Below the pieces are notes generated by a model, which had not been told where the DNA came from, did no database searches, and saw nothing but the letters and a program-made list of their open reading frames with translations. The translations under genes were made by a program, and so were the position numbers. From Zhengella sedimenti (lineage in GTDB: Bacteria; Pseudomonadota; Alphaproteobacteria; Rhizobiales; Rhizobiaceae), in NCBI RefSeq assembly GCF_046506625.1, contig NZ_JBKFFP010000001.1, positions 558,001 through 622,000 of the forward strand: a stretch of DNA of 64,000 bases, read 5' to 3'. Below are positions 1 through 8,372 of this stretch, piece after piece. Numbering within the stretch: the first letter of the stretch is position 1; the number at the start of each line of letters is the position of its first letter.

Positions 1-401
1 TCCTGGACGTCTGGACGCTGGCGGACCGCTTCGAGTTCCGGTCCCGGGTGACAAGCTGGCTGCTCGGCATAGCGCGCTACAAGGCGCTCAACGCGCGGCG
101 CGCCCGCAAGAAGACGGTGGATCCGGACGAGGCGCTGGGTGGCCTCGCCGACGGGGCGGACACGCCCGAGATCACCGCGCAGAAGGTCTCCAAGGCCGAA
201 GCGCTGAGAAACTGCATCGCCGCGCTGCCGGAGGAGCATCGCATCGTCATCGACCTGGTCTACTATCATGAGACCTCCGTCAGGGACGTTGCGGAAATCC
301 TCCAGGTGCCGGAAAACACGGTCAAGACGCGCATGTTCAATGCCCGCAGGAAACTGTCGGCACTGATGCAGGCGGCCGGACTGGATCGGGGATGGCCATG
401 A
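1..401 (+). CDS. RNA polymerase ECF-type sigma factor, 5' end outside window
   Basis: This gene enters from the left edge. The reading frame is already open at base 3, ahead of the first in-window start-like codon (GTG at 48), so the true start lies outside. The first residues look like the end of sigma region 2 (FRSRVTSWLLGIARYKALN), and residues from about base 210 on are a sigma-70 region 4 helix-turn-helix (LPEEHRIVIDL, then VRDVAEILQVPENTVKTR). Such factors direct RNA polymerase to a small stress regulon and are normally held by a co-encoded anti-sigma factor. The next gene starts inside its last codons (ATG 392 or 398 against TGA 399-401), so the two are translationally coupled. Confidence 0.9.
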   Translation, partial: LDVWTLADRFEFRSRVTSWLLGIARYKALNARRARKKTVDPDEALGGLADGADTPEITAQKVSKAEALRNCIAALPEEHRIVIDLVYYHETSVRDVAEILQVPENTVKTRMFNARRKLSALMQAAGLDRGWP

Positions 402-1081
402 CAAGGATCACGGACGAGGAACGGGCGGAACTGTCGCTGCTCCTGCCCTGGCATGCAGCCGGCACGCTCGAACCGGCAGAGGCCAGCAGGGTCGAAGCCG
501 CGCTGAAGGCGGATTCCGGACTGGCGGCCGAATATGCCCTGGTCCTCGAGGATCGCGAGGCAACCCGCGAACTGGCCTCCGCCGAAGCGGTGCCGTCCTC
601 CATGCAGGCGCGGTTCGATGCGGCGCTTTCCGCCAGGATCGCCGGCGATTCTCGCCGTGCGGCCCGGCAGGCCGCGATGGACGCCAAGGGTCCAGGCTTC
701 TTCGCACGGTTGTTCGGCGGCCTGTTCGACAGTCCGCGCATGGCTTTCGCCGCGACCGCTGCCGTCCTGGTGATCCTCGTGCAGGGCGGAGCGATCCTTG
801 CGCTGCTGGGCGACCGGGCGGGGCCGGAATACCGGACGGCGTCCGGCGAGACGGTTCCGGCGGACGGGCTCCAGGTCCTGTTGCGCTTTGCGCCCGGCCT
901 TGCCATGGACGACGCCGCCGCCTGGCTGGAGGAGCGCGGCGCGCGGATTGTCGAAGGGCCACTGCCGGGTGGGTTGTTCCGCGTGGCATTTCCCGGCAGC
1001 GCCGCCGGGGATGCTTCGGAACTGGCCGAGCGCCTGACAACCGATGGTGCCGCGGTGGTCCTGGCCCTGCCGGCGGGATGA
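392..1081 (+). CDS. Membrane anti-sigma factor with periplasmic domain resembling a subtilisin propeptide
   Basis: A 229-residue protein that overlaps the sigma gene. Residues 10-60 form an acidic helical segment with the PWHAAGTL signature seen at the start of many anti-sigma domains, but the cysteine/histidine zinc ligands of ZAS domains are absent. One membrane segment spans about residues 117-140, so the topology is cytoplasmic N-terminus and periplasmic C-terminus. Residues 159-227 have a beta-alpha-beta-beta-alpha-beta pattern (LQVLLRFAPG, a helix, GLFRVAFPG, a helix, AAVVLALP) like peptidase-inhibitor I9 propeptides. The role as the inhibitor of the upstream sigma factor is inferred from position and architecture. 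Start 392 or 398 cannot be separated. Confidence 0.75.
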   Translation: MAMTRITDEERAELSLLLPWHAAGTLEPAEASRVEAALKADSGLAAEYALVLEDREATRELASAEAVPSSMQARFDAALSARIAGDSRRAARQAAMDAKGPGFFARLFGGLFDSPRMAFAATAAVLVILVQGGAILALLGDRAGPEYRTASGETVPADGLQVLLRFAPGLAMDDAAAWLEERGARIVEGPLPGGLFRVAFPGSAAGDASELAERLTTDGAAVVLALPAG

Positions 1082-1154
1082 TCCCTGCCAGCGCGGGACG
1101 ACTTCCTGCTCCGGATGGTCTAGACTGACCGCAAACAGGGAAAGGGGGTGTGCC

Positions 1155-2570
1155 ATGCTGCGTGGTCACCGTTCGATGGCGCTGTTCCTGGCCGCGTTTC
1201 TCGCCGCCTTGGCCGCGCCGCTTCCTTCAATGGCCAATGAGGGCGGGCGCCCGCGCTTCGTCGAACCGGCACCGACCCGGGCTGAAAGGCAGGGCGGACC
1301 GGGATTCCTCGACCGGCTGCTGTCGCGGGGAAGCCGCGAGGAAGCGGCCCGCCCGGCGCGCAACAGGCCTGCCGTCCGGCCCGCGCGCAAGAGCCCTGCC
1401 CCGCAGCCGGCGCGCCGCGTGCCGCGGCCGGTCTTCGTTCCCCGTGAAAGCGCACCAGGCGGGGCGCCACCCGACGGTGAAGCCCGTTTCGCGCCTGACC
1501 AGGTGATCGTGCGCTACCAGCTGAACGCGCCGCAGGCCCGGATGAATGCGCTGGTGGCGCGGCTGAACCTGCGCCACGAGGCTGCACGTACATTCCGCCT
1601 CGCCGGCATCACCGCGCATCGCTACACCATCGTTTCCGGGCAACCGGTCCGCGCGGTGATCGCCGCGCTGGAGGCCGACCCCGTCGTCGTCTATGCCCAG
1701 CCGAACTACCTTTATCGCCTGCAGCAGGCCCAGGCCCGGGCCGCCGCGCCGCAATATGCGCTGGCGCGCCTGGCGCTCGAACCGGTGCGCCGCGACCACG
1801 ACGGCCGCGGCATCCGCATCGCCGTTCTCGACTCCCTGGTCGACCGCGACCATCCGGAACTGGCCGGCGCCGCACTGACCGTCGTGGACCTGACCGGCAC
1901 GGGCGAGGCCGACGCTCATGGTACGTCGGTCGCCGGCATCCTGGCGGCGCGGGGGACGCTGGAGGGTGTGGCGCCGGCTTCCGACATCCTTGCCGTCGGC
2001 GTGTTCTGGAAGGATCGCGAAGGGCGCCCTGTCTCCGACAGCTGGACGATCGGCCGGGGGCTCGACGAGGCCGGGGCGCGCGACGCCTCGATCCTCAACC
2101 TTTCCTTTGCAGGCCCGCGCGATCCGTTGCTCGAAAATGGTCTCAAGGGGGCGGAACGACGTGGCATGGTGACCCTGGCGGCCGCGGGGAACGACGGGCC
2201 GGAAGCCGGGCCGCTCTTCCCCGCTGCCTATGAATCCGCCATCGCCGTGACCGCCATCGACGAGGCCGACCGCGTCTATGAACGCGCCAATCGCGGTGCC
2301 TATCTCGAACTTGCCGCACCGGGCGTCGATATCCTGGCGCTGGCACCGGGAAAACGCTTCGGGGTCGTTTCCGGCACATCGCTCGCCACCGCGCATGTGA
2401 CGGGCCTTGCTGCTCTCCTGTTGCAGGCGCGGCCGGGTCTTTCCGCCGCGCATCTGCGCTCTATCCTCAGGGAAACGGCCAGCGATCTGGGCGCGCCCGG
2501 GCCGGATGCGGTTTTCGGGGCAGGCCGCCCCGATGCGGGCAGGGCGCTTGCGGCATTGTCACCGCATTAG
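1155..2570 (+). CDS. Secreted subtilisin-like serine protease (S8 family)
   Basis: A 471-residue exported protease. The start at 1155 gives a signal peptide (MLRGH, then a long Ala/Leu stretch ending near PSMA-NEG); the frame is open further upstream, but that part overlaps the anti-sigma gene. Residues about 30-110 are Pro/Arg rich and low complexity. A propeptide-like domain follows (QVIVRYQLNAP through VVVYAQPNYLY). The S8 triad is complete: Asp226 (AVLDSLVD), His255 (AHGTSVAGI) and Ser409 (SGTSLATAHV), with the oxyanion Asn in AAAGND. It follows the anti-sigma gene after 73 bases. It may cleave surface proteins, or the anti-sigma factor itself; the latter is inference. Confidence 0.9.
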   Translation: MLRGHRSMALFLAAFLAALAAPLPSMANEGGRPRFVEPAPTRAERQGGPGFLDRLLSRGSREEAARPARNRPAVRPARKSPAPQPARRVPRPVFVPRESAPGGAPPDGEARFAPDQVIVRYQLNAPQARMNALVARLNLRHEAARTFRLAGITAHRYTIVSGQPVRAVIAALEADPVVVYAQPNYLYRLQQAQARAAAPQYALARLALEPVRRDHDGRGIRIAVLDSLVDRDHPELAGAALTVVDLTGTGEADAHGTSVAGILAARGTLEGVAPASDILAVGVFWKDREGRPVSDSWTIGRGLDEAGARDASILNLSFAGPRDPLLENGLKGAERRGMVTLAAAGNDGPEAGPLFPAAYESAIAVTAIDEADRVYERANRGAYLELAAPGVDILALAPGKRFGVVSGTSLATAHVTGLAALLLQARPGLSAAHLRSILRETASDLGAPGPDAVFGAGRPDAGRALAALSPH

Positions 2571-2692
2571 GCGGTGGATGGTGGTGATTGGCCGTCACTG
2601 CCGTCTCCGTGCGCCGGGTTTTCCGTCATGCCGCACCGGCCATGCACGCATGGGCGCTGGAATCAGCCGGGCAGGCCGAGCATAGATGCATA

Positions 2693-2725
2693 TTGCGGTG
2701 CAGCATACCTGTTTTTGCACTGCAA
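2693..2725. repeat. Inverted repeat upstream of thpR
   Basis: TTGCGGTGCA (2693-2702) and TGCACTGCAA (2716-2725) form a 10-base inverted repeat with one G-T mismatch and a 13-base spacer, about 85 bases before the RNA ligase start. It lies in a locally AT-richer stretch of the 239-base gap after the protease. It could be a regulator site or an RNA hairpin. No T-tract follows the right arm, so it is not an obvious terminator. Confidence 0.4.
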
Positions 2726-2809
2726 AATCAGCGACAGGAAACAAACGCCTTGCCCTCGGCACCTTTCGATGATTCGCTGGACCCAGACGACCGATTCGGG
2801 GAGGGAGCC

Positions 2810-3409
2810 ATGCCGCGACTTTTCACCGCCCTCGAAATACCGCGCGATGCGGCCATGTCCGTGTCGCTCCTGCGCGGCGGATTGCCGGGCGCCCGCTGGA
2901 TCGACGTGGAAAACTACCACATCACGCTGCGGTTCTTCGGCGATGTCGAGCACCATGTCGCCGACATGATCGTCAACGAGCTCGACCGCATCCACCGGCC
3001 GGCCTTCCAGCTTCAACTGGCCGGTGTGGGCGCCTTCGGTTCGAAGAAACCCCATTCCATCCATGTGAACGTCGCCGCGTCACCCGATCTGGCGGCCCTG
3101 CAGGCGGAGATCGAGCGGCGTTGCCAGCGCCTCGGCCTTCCGCCGGATGCGCGCAAGTTCGTGCCCCATGTCACGGTCGCCCGGCTGAAGAACGCCAAGC
3201 CCGGCGACGTCGCCGCATGGCTGTCGGCGCGTGGCAATTTCGCCGCCACGCCCTTCAAGGCGGGCCGTTTCGTCCTGATGTCGTCACGCGATTCGGTTGG
3301 CGGGGGTCCCTATGTCGTCGAGGAGGCCTGGCCGCTGACCGGCTCGGCATCGCACCCGCTGCGCCATTCCAACCTGTCGATGAGCATGGCCGCCTGGACA
3401 GGCCGCTGA
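2810..3409 (+). CDS. thpR: RNA 2',3'-cyclic phosphodiesterase / 2'-5' RNA ligase family (ThpR)
   Basis: A 199-residue member of the 2H phosphoesterase superfamily. Both catalytic H-x-T-x motifs are present: HITL at residues 37-40 and HVTV at 120-123, the expected spacing for two half-domains. Family members hydrolyse 2',3'-cyclic phosphates on RNA and catalyse reversible 2'-5' ligation; the physiological substrate is not known. The frame is open upstream to 2588, but ATG 2810 is preferred because it has a GGGAGGGA ribosome site directly before it and begins with MPRLFTALEIP, typical of the family. It appears to be monocistronic. Confidence 0.93.
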   Translation: MPRLFTALEIPRDAAMSVSLLRGGLPGARWIDVENYHITLRFFGDVEHHVADMIVNELDRIHRPAFQLQLAGVGAFGSKKPHSIHVNVAASPDLAALQAEIERRCQRLGLPPDARKFVPHVTVARLKNAKPGDVAAWLSARGNFAATPFKAGRFVLMSSRDSVGGGPYVVEEAWPLTGSASHPLRHSNLSMSMAAWTGR

Positions 3410-3515
3410 CGCCGGTCGTTGCGGCCCGCAAGCATGACGGGTCAGGCAATCGCAAACGGGACCGCGCCGGCATCGCGGGAAAGAAATACACGTGACGAAT
3501 GAGGAGGTGAGCGCC

Positions 3516-3803
3516 ATGGCAAGACCGCTTCTCGCGGACAGCGAGATCGACCTCGCCCTGATCGATCTGGAAGGGTGGCACCGGGAGGATGAAGGCAATG
3601 CGATCGTCAAGACGTTCCGTTTCGACGATTTCTCCGCCGCCTTCGGGTTCATGGCGCGTGCGGCGATGGCAGCCGAGAAACTCGATCACCATCCGGAATG
3701 GTCGAATGTCTACAACCGCGTGACGGTTCGCCTGACCACGCATGATTCAGGCGGAATCACCGAACTCGACATCATGCTCGCAACCCGGATGAACGCGTTC
3801 TGA
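3516..3803 (+). CDS. 4a-hydroxytetrahydrobiopterin dehydratase (pterin carbinolamine dehydratase)
   Basis: A 95-residue single-domain PCD/DCoH protein. The signature E-K-x-x-H-H-P (residues 54-60), followed by an aromatic residue, a second His at 76 and Asp at 85, matches the family active site. The enzyme dehydrates 4a-hydroxytetrahydrobiopterin, recycling the pterin cofactor of aromatic amino-acid hydroxylases; no such hydroxylase is encoded nearby, so the partner is elsewhere or the protein has another pterin role. A GTG start at 3492 is possible, but ATG 3516 has a near-perfect GAGGAGGTGA ribosome site 6 bases upstream, and that site would lie inside the longer version. Confidence 0.92.
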   Translation: MARPLLADSEIDLALIDLEGWHREDEGNAIVKTFRFDDFSAAFGFMARAAMAAEKLDHHPEWSNVYNRVTVRLTTHDSGGITELDIMLATRMNAF

Positions 3804-3885
3804 CGCCCCTGTCCGGCCGCCCGCGGCTTGCGCCGCATGGCCATGGTCCCCACATGAAGGACCTGGAGTCACGGGAGTGAGACCG

Positions 3886-4314
3886 ATGGACGAAGCAAAG
3901 ATCGGCGAGATCCTGGAGCCCGGCAGCGAACACCAGCAGAATCGCCGGGCCGAGCGCGTGCGCGCCCGTTTCTGGTCGACGGCGCGGCGCGCGGCACGCC
4001 AGATCCCCTTCATGGACGAGGTCGTTGCCGCCTATTTCTGCGCCATGGATCCGAAGACGCCGATGAAGGTGCGCGGCATCCTGCTCGGTGCGCTGGCCTA
4101 TTTCGTCTTTCCCCTCGACACCGTGCCGGACCTGCTCGCCCTGATCGGTTTTTCCGATGATGTCGCGGTACTGACCGCGGCCTTCGCCATGGTTCGCTCG
4201 CATATCACGCCTGCCCATCGCGAAGCGGCGAAGCGGGCGTTGCGGGAACATCCCGACATCGAAGACGAGGCAAGGCAAGGCCGCGGCGAAAAGGGTATCG
4301 AGATCGACGCCTGA
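3886..4314 (+). CDS. YkvA-like DUF1232 membrane protein
   Basis: A 142-residue protein with a DUF1232 domain at about residues 58-100. The signature is the segment ALAYFVFPLDTVPDLL followed by GFSDDVAVL, typical of the YkvA family, and contains one or two short hydrophobic helices. The molecular function of the family is unknown. ATG 3886 is preferred over GTG 3877 because GGGAG sits 8 bases before it. The C-terminus is charged and likely cytoplasmic. It stands between the pterin dehydratase and the convergent sigma gene, with only 15 bases to the latter. Confidence 0.85.
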   Translation: MDEAKIGEILEPGSEHQQNRRAERVRARFWSTARRAARQIPFMDEVVAAYFCAMDPKTPMKVRGILLGALAYFVFPLDTVPDLLALIGFSDDVAVLTAAFAMVRSHITPAHREAAKRALREHPDIEDEARQGRGEKGIEIDA

Positions 4315-4329
4315 GCGTCCGCAGGCCGC

Positions 4330-4977
4330 TCAGCTGGCCGCCTCTTCCTCATCCAGCGCCTTGCGCAGCCGGTTGAAGGCCAGCCTGATCCGCGATTTCA
4401 CCGTTCCCATCGGCAAGCCTTCGGCATCGGCGATCTGCGTATGCGTCATGCCCAGGAAGAAAGCCATCTGGATCAGCTTGCGCTGTTCGGGCGGAAGGAC
4501 GGTCAGCACCGCGCGCACGCGGCCATCGCGTTCGGCGGCATCGAGCTGTTCGTCGGCCTGTTCAGGAGCTTCTGGGTGCAGGAGCGGGTCGTCGGGATCG
4601 ATAAGGTGCGACCGGTCACGGCGAATCGCGTCGATGCGGCGGTTGCGCGCGATCCGGAAGAGCCAGGTCGAAAGCGAGGATTTGGTCGGGTCGAACAGGC
4701 CGGCCTTGTGCCAGAGCACAGCCATGACATCCTGGGCCATCTCTTCCGCCTGGGCGGCATCAAGTCCCAGTTTCTGAAGGTAAGCGTTGATACGCGGCGC
4801 GAAATGCCGGAAAAGGCGCGCGAACGCGTCCTTGTCCCGGTTTTCCGCAACCAGTCCGGCAAGCCGGGCAAATTCTTCTGCATCATTCACGGTTGCGCGA
4901 CCGGTTCTTCCGTCTCTCTTGCAGACGGTTTCGACACGCGTCCGCCCTGCGACCAAACTAACCGCTTGGCCCGTCAC
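4330..4977 (-). CDS. ECF sigma factor without an adjacent anti-sigma gene
   Basis: Up to 215 residues with complete sigma region 2 (AEEMAQDVMAVLW, LSTWLFRIARNRRID) and region 4 (LPPEQRKLIQMAF, THTQIADAEGLPMGTVKSRI). It resembles RpoE/SigK-like ECF factors. The start is uncertain: GTG 4977 gives a basic extension of about 29 residues, while GTG 4890 begins immediately before the conserved AEEFARLAGL segment; neither has a strong ribosome site. No zinc-finger or membrane anti-sigma partner is present on either side, unlike the sigma gene at the left edge. The divergent neighbour across a 265-base gap is an IalB-like secreted protein. Confidence 0.9.
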   Translation of the reverse strand: MTGQAVSLVAGRTRVETVCKRDGRTGRATVNDAEEFARLAGLVAENRDKDAFARLFRHFAPRINAYLQKLGLDAAQAEEMAQDVMAVLWHKAGLFDPTKSSLSTWLFRIARNRRIDAIRRDRSHLIDPDDPLLHPEAPEQADEQLDAAERDGRVRAVLTVLPPEQRKLIQMAFFLGMTHTQIADAEGLPMGTVKSRIRLAFNRLRKALDEEEAAS

Positions 4978-5242
4978 GGCAAGACGCTATTTTGGTGAAC
5001 AGGCCTTTCAAGGGCCGAAGCCTGCCGCGGAAGGACCCGGGCGTGCAAGCCAAACTCTTGCCTTTTTCTCGGGTTTCTTATGCTCCTGGCTGGACGCGGG
5101 AAGCGTGGGGGCCGGGCAGGGCAGTGGGTGTCGCCGCTTTTCGGTGACGATCGCACCGTTCTTTACATTTTGGTAACCCCGTTTCCTTCAAATTGCAGGC
5201 AAACAGAGCAGACATGCGTCCGCAGGTCAGCAACTGGGAAGA

Positions 5243-5761
5243 ATGGAAATGGCGGCAATGCACGGATTGAAGACAACCCTGGCGACACTGACCCTCCTTG
5301 CAGCGGTGCTGCCGGCACAAGCGCAAAGCCCGGTCAAGCTGTCGCAGCATACCGCGTGGGGCACCTACGCCTATGACAGCAACCAGGGCAAGGTTTGCTA
5401 CGTCCTGTCGGTACCGGAATCGAAGGAACCGTCCAGCCTCGATCATGGCGACATCTATTTCTTCGTTTCCATGAAACCGGGCGAGAACGTGGCCTACGAG
5501 CCGCAGTTCATCACCTCCTACGCGATGAAGGAGGGATCGAAGGTGCAGGTGACGATCGACGGCAAGGCCTTCACCATGTTCGTGCGCGGCAAATCCGGCT
5601 GGCTGGAGAATGCCGCGGAGGAACCGCAGCTCGTCGCCGCCATGAAGGCCGGCGCGAAGATGAAGGTGGATGCGGTGTCCGGGCGAGGCAACGACACCCA
5701 TTACATGTTCTCGCTGTCCGGCATCACGGCGGCGCTGGAATCGATTTCGAGCTGCAAGTAA
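5243..5761 (+). CDS. IalB-like (invasion-associated locus B) secreted protein
   Basis: A 172-residue protein with a cleavable signal peptide (hydrophobic residues 12-26, site near AQA-QS). The rest resembles the IalB family common in rhizobia, Brucella and Bartonella: an early VCYVLS cysteine (Cys52), a predicted beta-rich core and a final cysteine (Cys171) that could form a disulfide. The family name comes from Bartonella host-cell invasion, but most members are of unknown, probably envelope-stress related, function. Three ATG codons cluster at 5243, 5249 and 5258; the first has GGGAAGA just upstream. A perfect hairpin follows the gene. Confidence 0.8.
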   Translation: MEMAAMHGLKTTLATLTLLAAVLPAQAQSPVKLSQHTAWGTYAYDSNQGKVCYVLSVPESKEPSSLDHGDIYFFVSMKPGENVAYEPQFITSYAMKEGSKVQVTIDGKAFTMFVRGKSGWLENAAEEPQLVAAMKAGAKMKVDAVSGRGNDTHYMFSLSGITAALESISSCK

Positions 5762-5785
5762 CGAGACAATGCACGGCAATGGCGC

Positions 5786-5809
5786 AAGGCCGGGCATCCG
5801 CCCGGCCTT
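5786..5809 (+). terminator. Hairpin after the IalB-like gene
   Basis: AAGGCCGGGC (5786-5795) and GCCCGGCCTT (5800-5809) form a perfect 10-base stem with a 4-base ATCC loop, 24 bases after the stop codon. The T-tract is poor, so termination strength is uncertain. Confidence 0.6.
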
Positions 5810-5939
5810 CGTGCGTGAGCATCCGGCAATTCTGGCCATGCGCCGCGCCCTGTGCTATGGCGCTCGCCAGACAAGACGGGCGCGGCCGACCTGACGCGAC
5901 CCGCCTGCGCAGCAGGCCTTACAACGGATCCGGACCAAA

Positions 5940-7169
5940 ATGACGCTGTCCATTGACCTGACCAGCCATGAATCGCGCGCCGCCCTGTCCGGGCGCGTGC
6001 GGGACAACGCCAAGCCGTCGCTTGTCGGCATGAGCCGCGACGCCATGGCCGAGGCGCTCAAGTCCATCGGCATTCCCGAGCGGCAGGTGCGCATGCGTGT
6101 CAGCCAGCTCTGGCACTGGCTCTATGTGCGCGGCGTGTCGGATTTCGCGCACATGTTCAACATTTCCAAGGACCTGCGCGCGAAGCTGGCGGACCATTTC
6201 GAAATCGGCCGGCCGGAGATCGTCGAGGAACAGATTTCCGCCGACGGAACGCGCAAATGGCTGCTGCGCTTCCCGCCGCGCGGCGCCGGCAGGCCAGTCG
6301 AGGTGGAAACCGTCTACATTCCGGAGGAAGGGCGCGGCACGCTGTGCATTTCCAGCCAGGTCGGCTGCACGCTGACCTGCTCCTTCTGCCATACCGGAAC
6401 GCAAAAGCTGGTGCGCAACCTGACAGCCGGCGAGATCCTGTCGCAATTGCTGGTCGCGCGCGACCGGCTCGGCGACTTCCCCGGCCATGACACGCCGGAA
6501 GGCGCCATCGTGCCGGTCACCGAACGCAAGGTGACCAATATCGTCATGATGGGCATGGGCGAACCGCTGTACAATTTCGAGGAAGTGAAGACCGCGCTGC
6601 TGATCGCCTCCGACGGTGACGGCCTGTCGCTGTCGAAGCGGCGGATCACCCTGTCAACCTCGGGCGTGGTGCCGGAAATCTACCGCACCGGCGAGGAGAT
6701 CGGCGTCATGCTCGCCATCTCGCTGCATGCCACGACCGACGAGTTGCGCGACGTGCTGGTGCCGATCAACAAGAAGTACCCGCTGGAAAAGCTCATGCAG
6801 GCCTGCCGCGACTATCCGGGCCTGTCGAATGCGCGCCGCATCACCTTCGAATATGTCATGCTCAAGGGCGTCAATGACAGTTTCGAGGATGCCAAGCGCC
6901 TCGTGCAGTTGCTCAAGGGCATCCCCGCGAAGATCAACCTGATCCCGTTCAATCCCTGGCCCGGTTCCAGCTATGCGTGCTCCGACTGGGAGCAGATCGA
7001 GAAGTTCGCCGACTTCATCAATGCCAACGGATATGCCTCGCCGATCCGCACGCCGCGCGGGCGCGATATCCTGGCGGCCTGCGGACAGCTGAAAAGCGAA
7101 TCGGAGCGGTTGCGCAAGTCCGAACGCCTGGCGCTGGAAGCCATGATGATCGCCGGTCACGGCGAATAG
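5940..7169 (+). CDS. rlmN: Dual-specificity 23S rRNA/tRNA adenine-C2 methyltransferase RlmN
   Basis: A 409-residue radical-SAM enzyme that methylates C2 of adenine 2503 in 23S rRNA and adenine 37 in some tRNAs. The iron-sulfur cluster motif C-x3-C-x2-C is at Cys143, Cys147 and Cys150 (GCTLTCSFC). The catalytic C-terminal cysteine is present in ILAACGQL (about residue 381). Other landmarks are the N-terminal helical domain with QLWHWLYVRGV and the segment MMGMGEPLYN. Length and motifs match alphaproteobacterial RlmN. A membrane-protein gene starts 7 bases after the stop and is probably cotranscribed. Confidence 0.97.
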   Translation: MTLSIDLTSHESRAALSGRVRDNAKPSLVGMSRDAMAEALKSIGIPERQVRMRVSQLWHWLYVRGVSDFAHMFNISKDLRAKLADHFEIGRPEIVEEQISADGTRKWLLRFPPRGAGRPVEVETVYIPEEGRGTLCISSQVGCTLTCSFCHTGTQKLVRNLTAGEILSQLLVARDRLGDFPGHDTPEGAIVPVTERKVTNIVMMGMGEPLYNFEEVKTALLIASDGDGLSLSKRRITLSTSGVVPEIYRTGEEIGVMLAISLHATTDELRDVLVPINKKYPLEKLMQACRDYPGLSNARRITFEYVMLKGVNDSFEDAKRLVQLLKGIPAKINLIPFNPWPGSSYACSDWEQIEKFADFINANGYASPIRTPRGRDILAACGQLKSESERLRKSERLALEAMMIAGHGE

Positions 7170-7176
7170 GGACGGA

Positions 7177-7641
7177 ATGTCCGACGTCGCCGCCTTCCTG
7201 TTGCGCCTTGCGGGCATGACGCTGTCCTTCATCATGGCGCTGGCGGCGGCCGGCTTCTTCTTCACGCTGGCGCTTTCGGGAATCCTCGATCCGGGCAGCA
7301 ACGAGAGTTTTTCCGAGCACTGGCTCACCATCCTGCCGCTGGCGGTGATCGTCACGGCGACCGCGGGGTCGCTGGCCCTCGTTCCATTCTTCGCCATCGC
7401 GCTGGTCAGCGAATACTTCTCGCTGCGCGGCCTGGTCTTTCACCTGGTTGCGGGAACCGTCACCGGCGGTCTCGCCGTATGGATGTACACATTGCAGGCA
7501 GCCGATCCGACGACCAAGGCCTTCGCCGTCGGCGCGGCCTCCGGCACGGTCGGCGGCTTCGTCTACTGGCTGCTGGCGGGCCGCAGCGCGGGTCGCACGC
7601 TCCGGCGCATCGTCAACGGCCCGGCGTCATCAGGATCCTGA
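7177..7641 (+). CDS. Small four-helix membrane protein
   Basis: A 154-residue hydrophobic protein with about four membrane segments (roughly residues 8-35, 47-75, 82-103 and 110-135) and short polar ends. I do not recognise a characterised family. It begins 7 bases after rlmN and is likely in the same transcript. Its last 29 bases overlap, tail to tail, the 3' end of the LysE-family gene on the other strand. Confidence 0.7.
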   Translation: MSDVAAFLLRLAGMTLSFIMALAAAGFFFTLALSGILDPGSNESFSEHWLTILPLAVIVTATAGSLALVPFFAIALVSEYFSLRGLVFHLVAGTVTGGLAVWMYTLQAADPTTKAFAVGAASGTVGGFVYWLLAGRSAGRTLRRIVNGPASSGS

Positions 7642-8254
7642 AGGCGAAGGCGGAAAAGACGCCGGCGAAAATCCAGTCGATCACCCGCGTGACCAGCGGC
7701 TTTCGCTTCAGGAAGTCGGCCATGGAATGGGCCGCGAGGATCATCGGCACGATGATCGGCAGCGAGATCACGTTGAACATCAGGCCAAGGAAGAAGAACT
7801 TGCCGATGGCGTGCGGATCGCTGGCGGAGACGAATTGCGGCAGGAAGGTCATGAAGAACAGGATGATCTTCGGGTTCAGCAGGTTGACCCCGAGTCCGGT
7901 CAGGAAATTGGCCTTCAGGGACCTGATGCGCGTGGGGCCGGCCTTCAGGTTGAGCGATGAACCGTTGCGGATCGCATCGAAGGCCAGCCAGGCGAGATAG
8001 CCCGCGCCGACGAGTTTCAGCGCGTTGAAGGCAACCGGCGCGGCGACGATGAGTGCCGACAGGCCGAGCGCCACCATCGCCGTGTGGACCACGATGCCGG
8101 TCAGGGCGCCGGACATGCAGGCAAGGCCCGCCGCCCGGCCTTGCGAAATCGCCCGCGACAGAAACAGCGACATGTCGGGGCCCGGCGTGATGGCGAGGAC
8201 GATGCAGGCCACGGAGAATGTGGCGAGGACGGGGAGGGCGGGAATGAAATCCAT
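7613..8254 (-). CDS. LysE/RhtB-family amino-acid exporter
   Basis: A 213-residue inner-membrane protein with six predicted helices. The N-terminal signature AITPGPDMSLF with following SRAISQGR, and the NPKIILFFMTFLPQFV segment, are diagnostic of LysE/RhtB exporters of amino acids and homoserine lactone-like compounds. The substrate cannot be assigned. The frame is open further upstream, but ATG 8254 gives the canonical N-terminus (MDFIPALPVLATFS). Confidence 0.92.
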   Translation of the reverse strand: MDFIPALPVLATFSVACIVLAITPGPDMSLFLSRAISQGRAAGLACMSGALTGIVVHTAMVALGLSALIVAAPVAFNALKLVGAGYLAWLAFDAIRNGSSLNLKAGPTRIRSLKANFLTGLGVNLLNPKIILFFMTFLPQFVSASDPHAIGKFFFLGLMFNVISLPIIVPMILAAHSMADFLKRKPLVTRVIDWIFAGVFSAFAFRILMTPGR

Positions 8255-8372
8255 GCTTGCACCTGGCAACGGATGAAATGGCGGCCGGACCGCTCTCCGG
8301 CCGCGTGGCGTCGCCAAGTCATGATCCAGGCGGGGCTTGCTTGGCAAGCCCCCGGAAATGGCGGAAGCGAAA

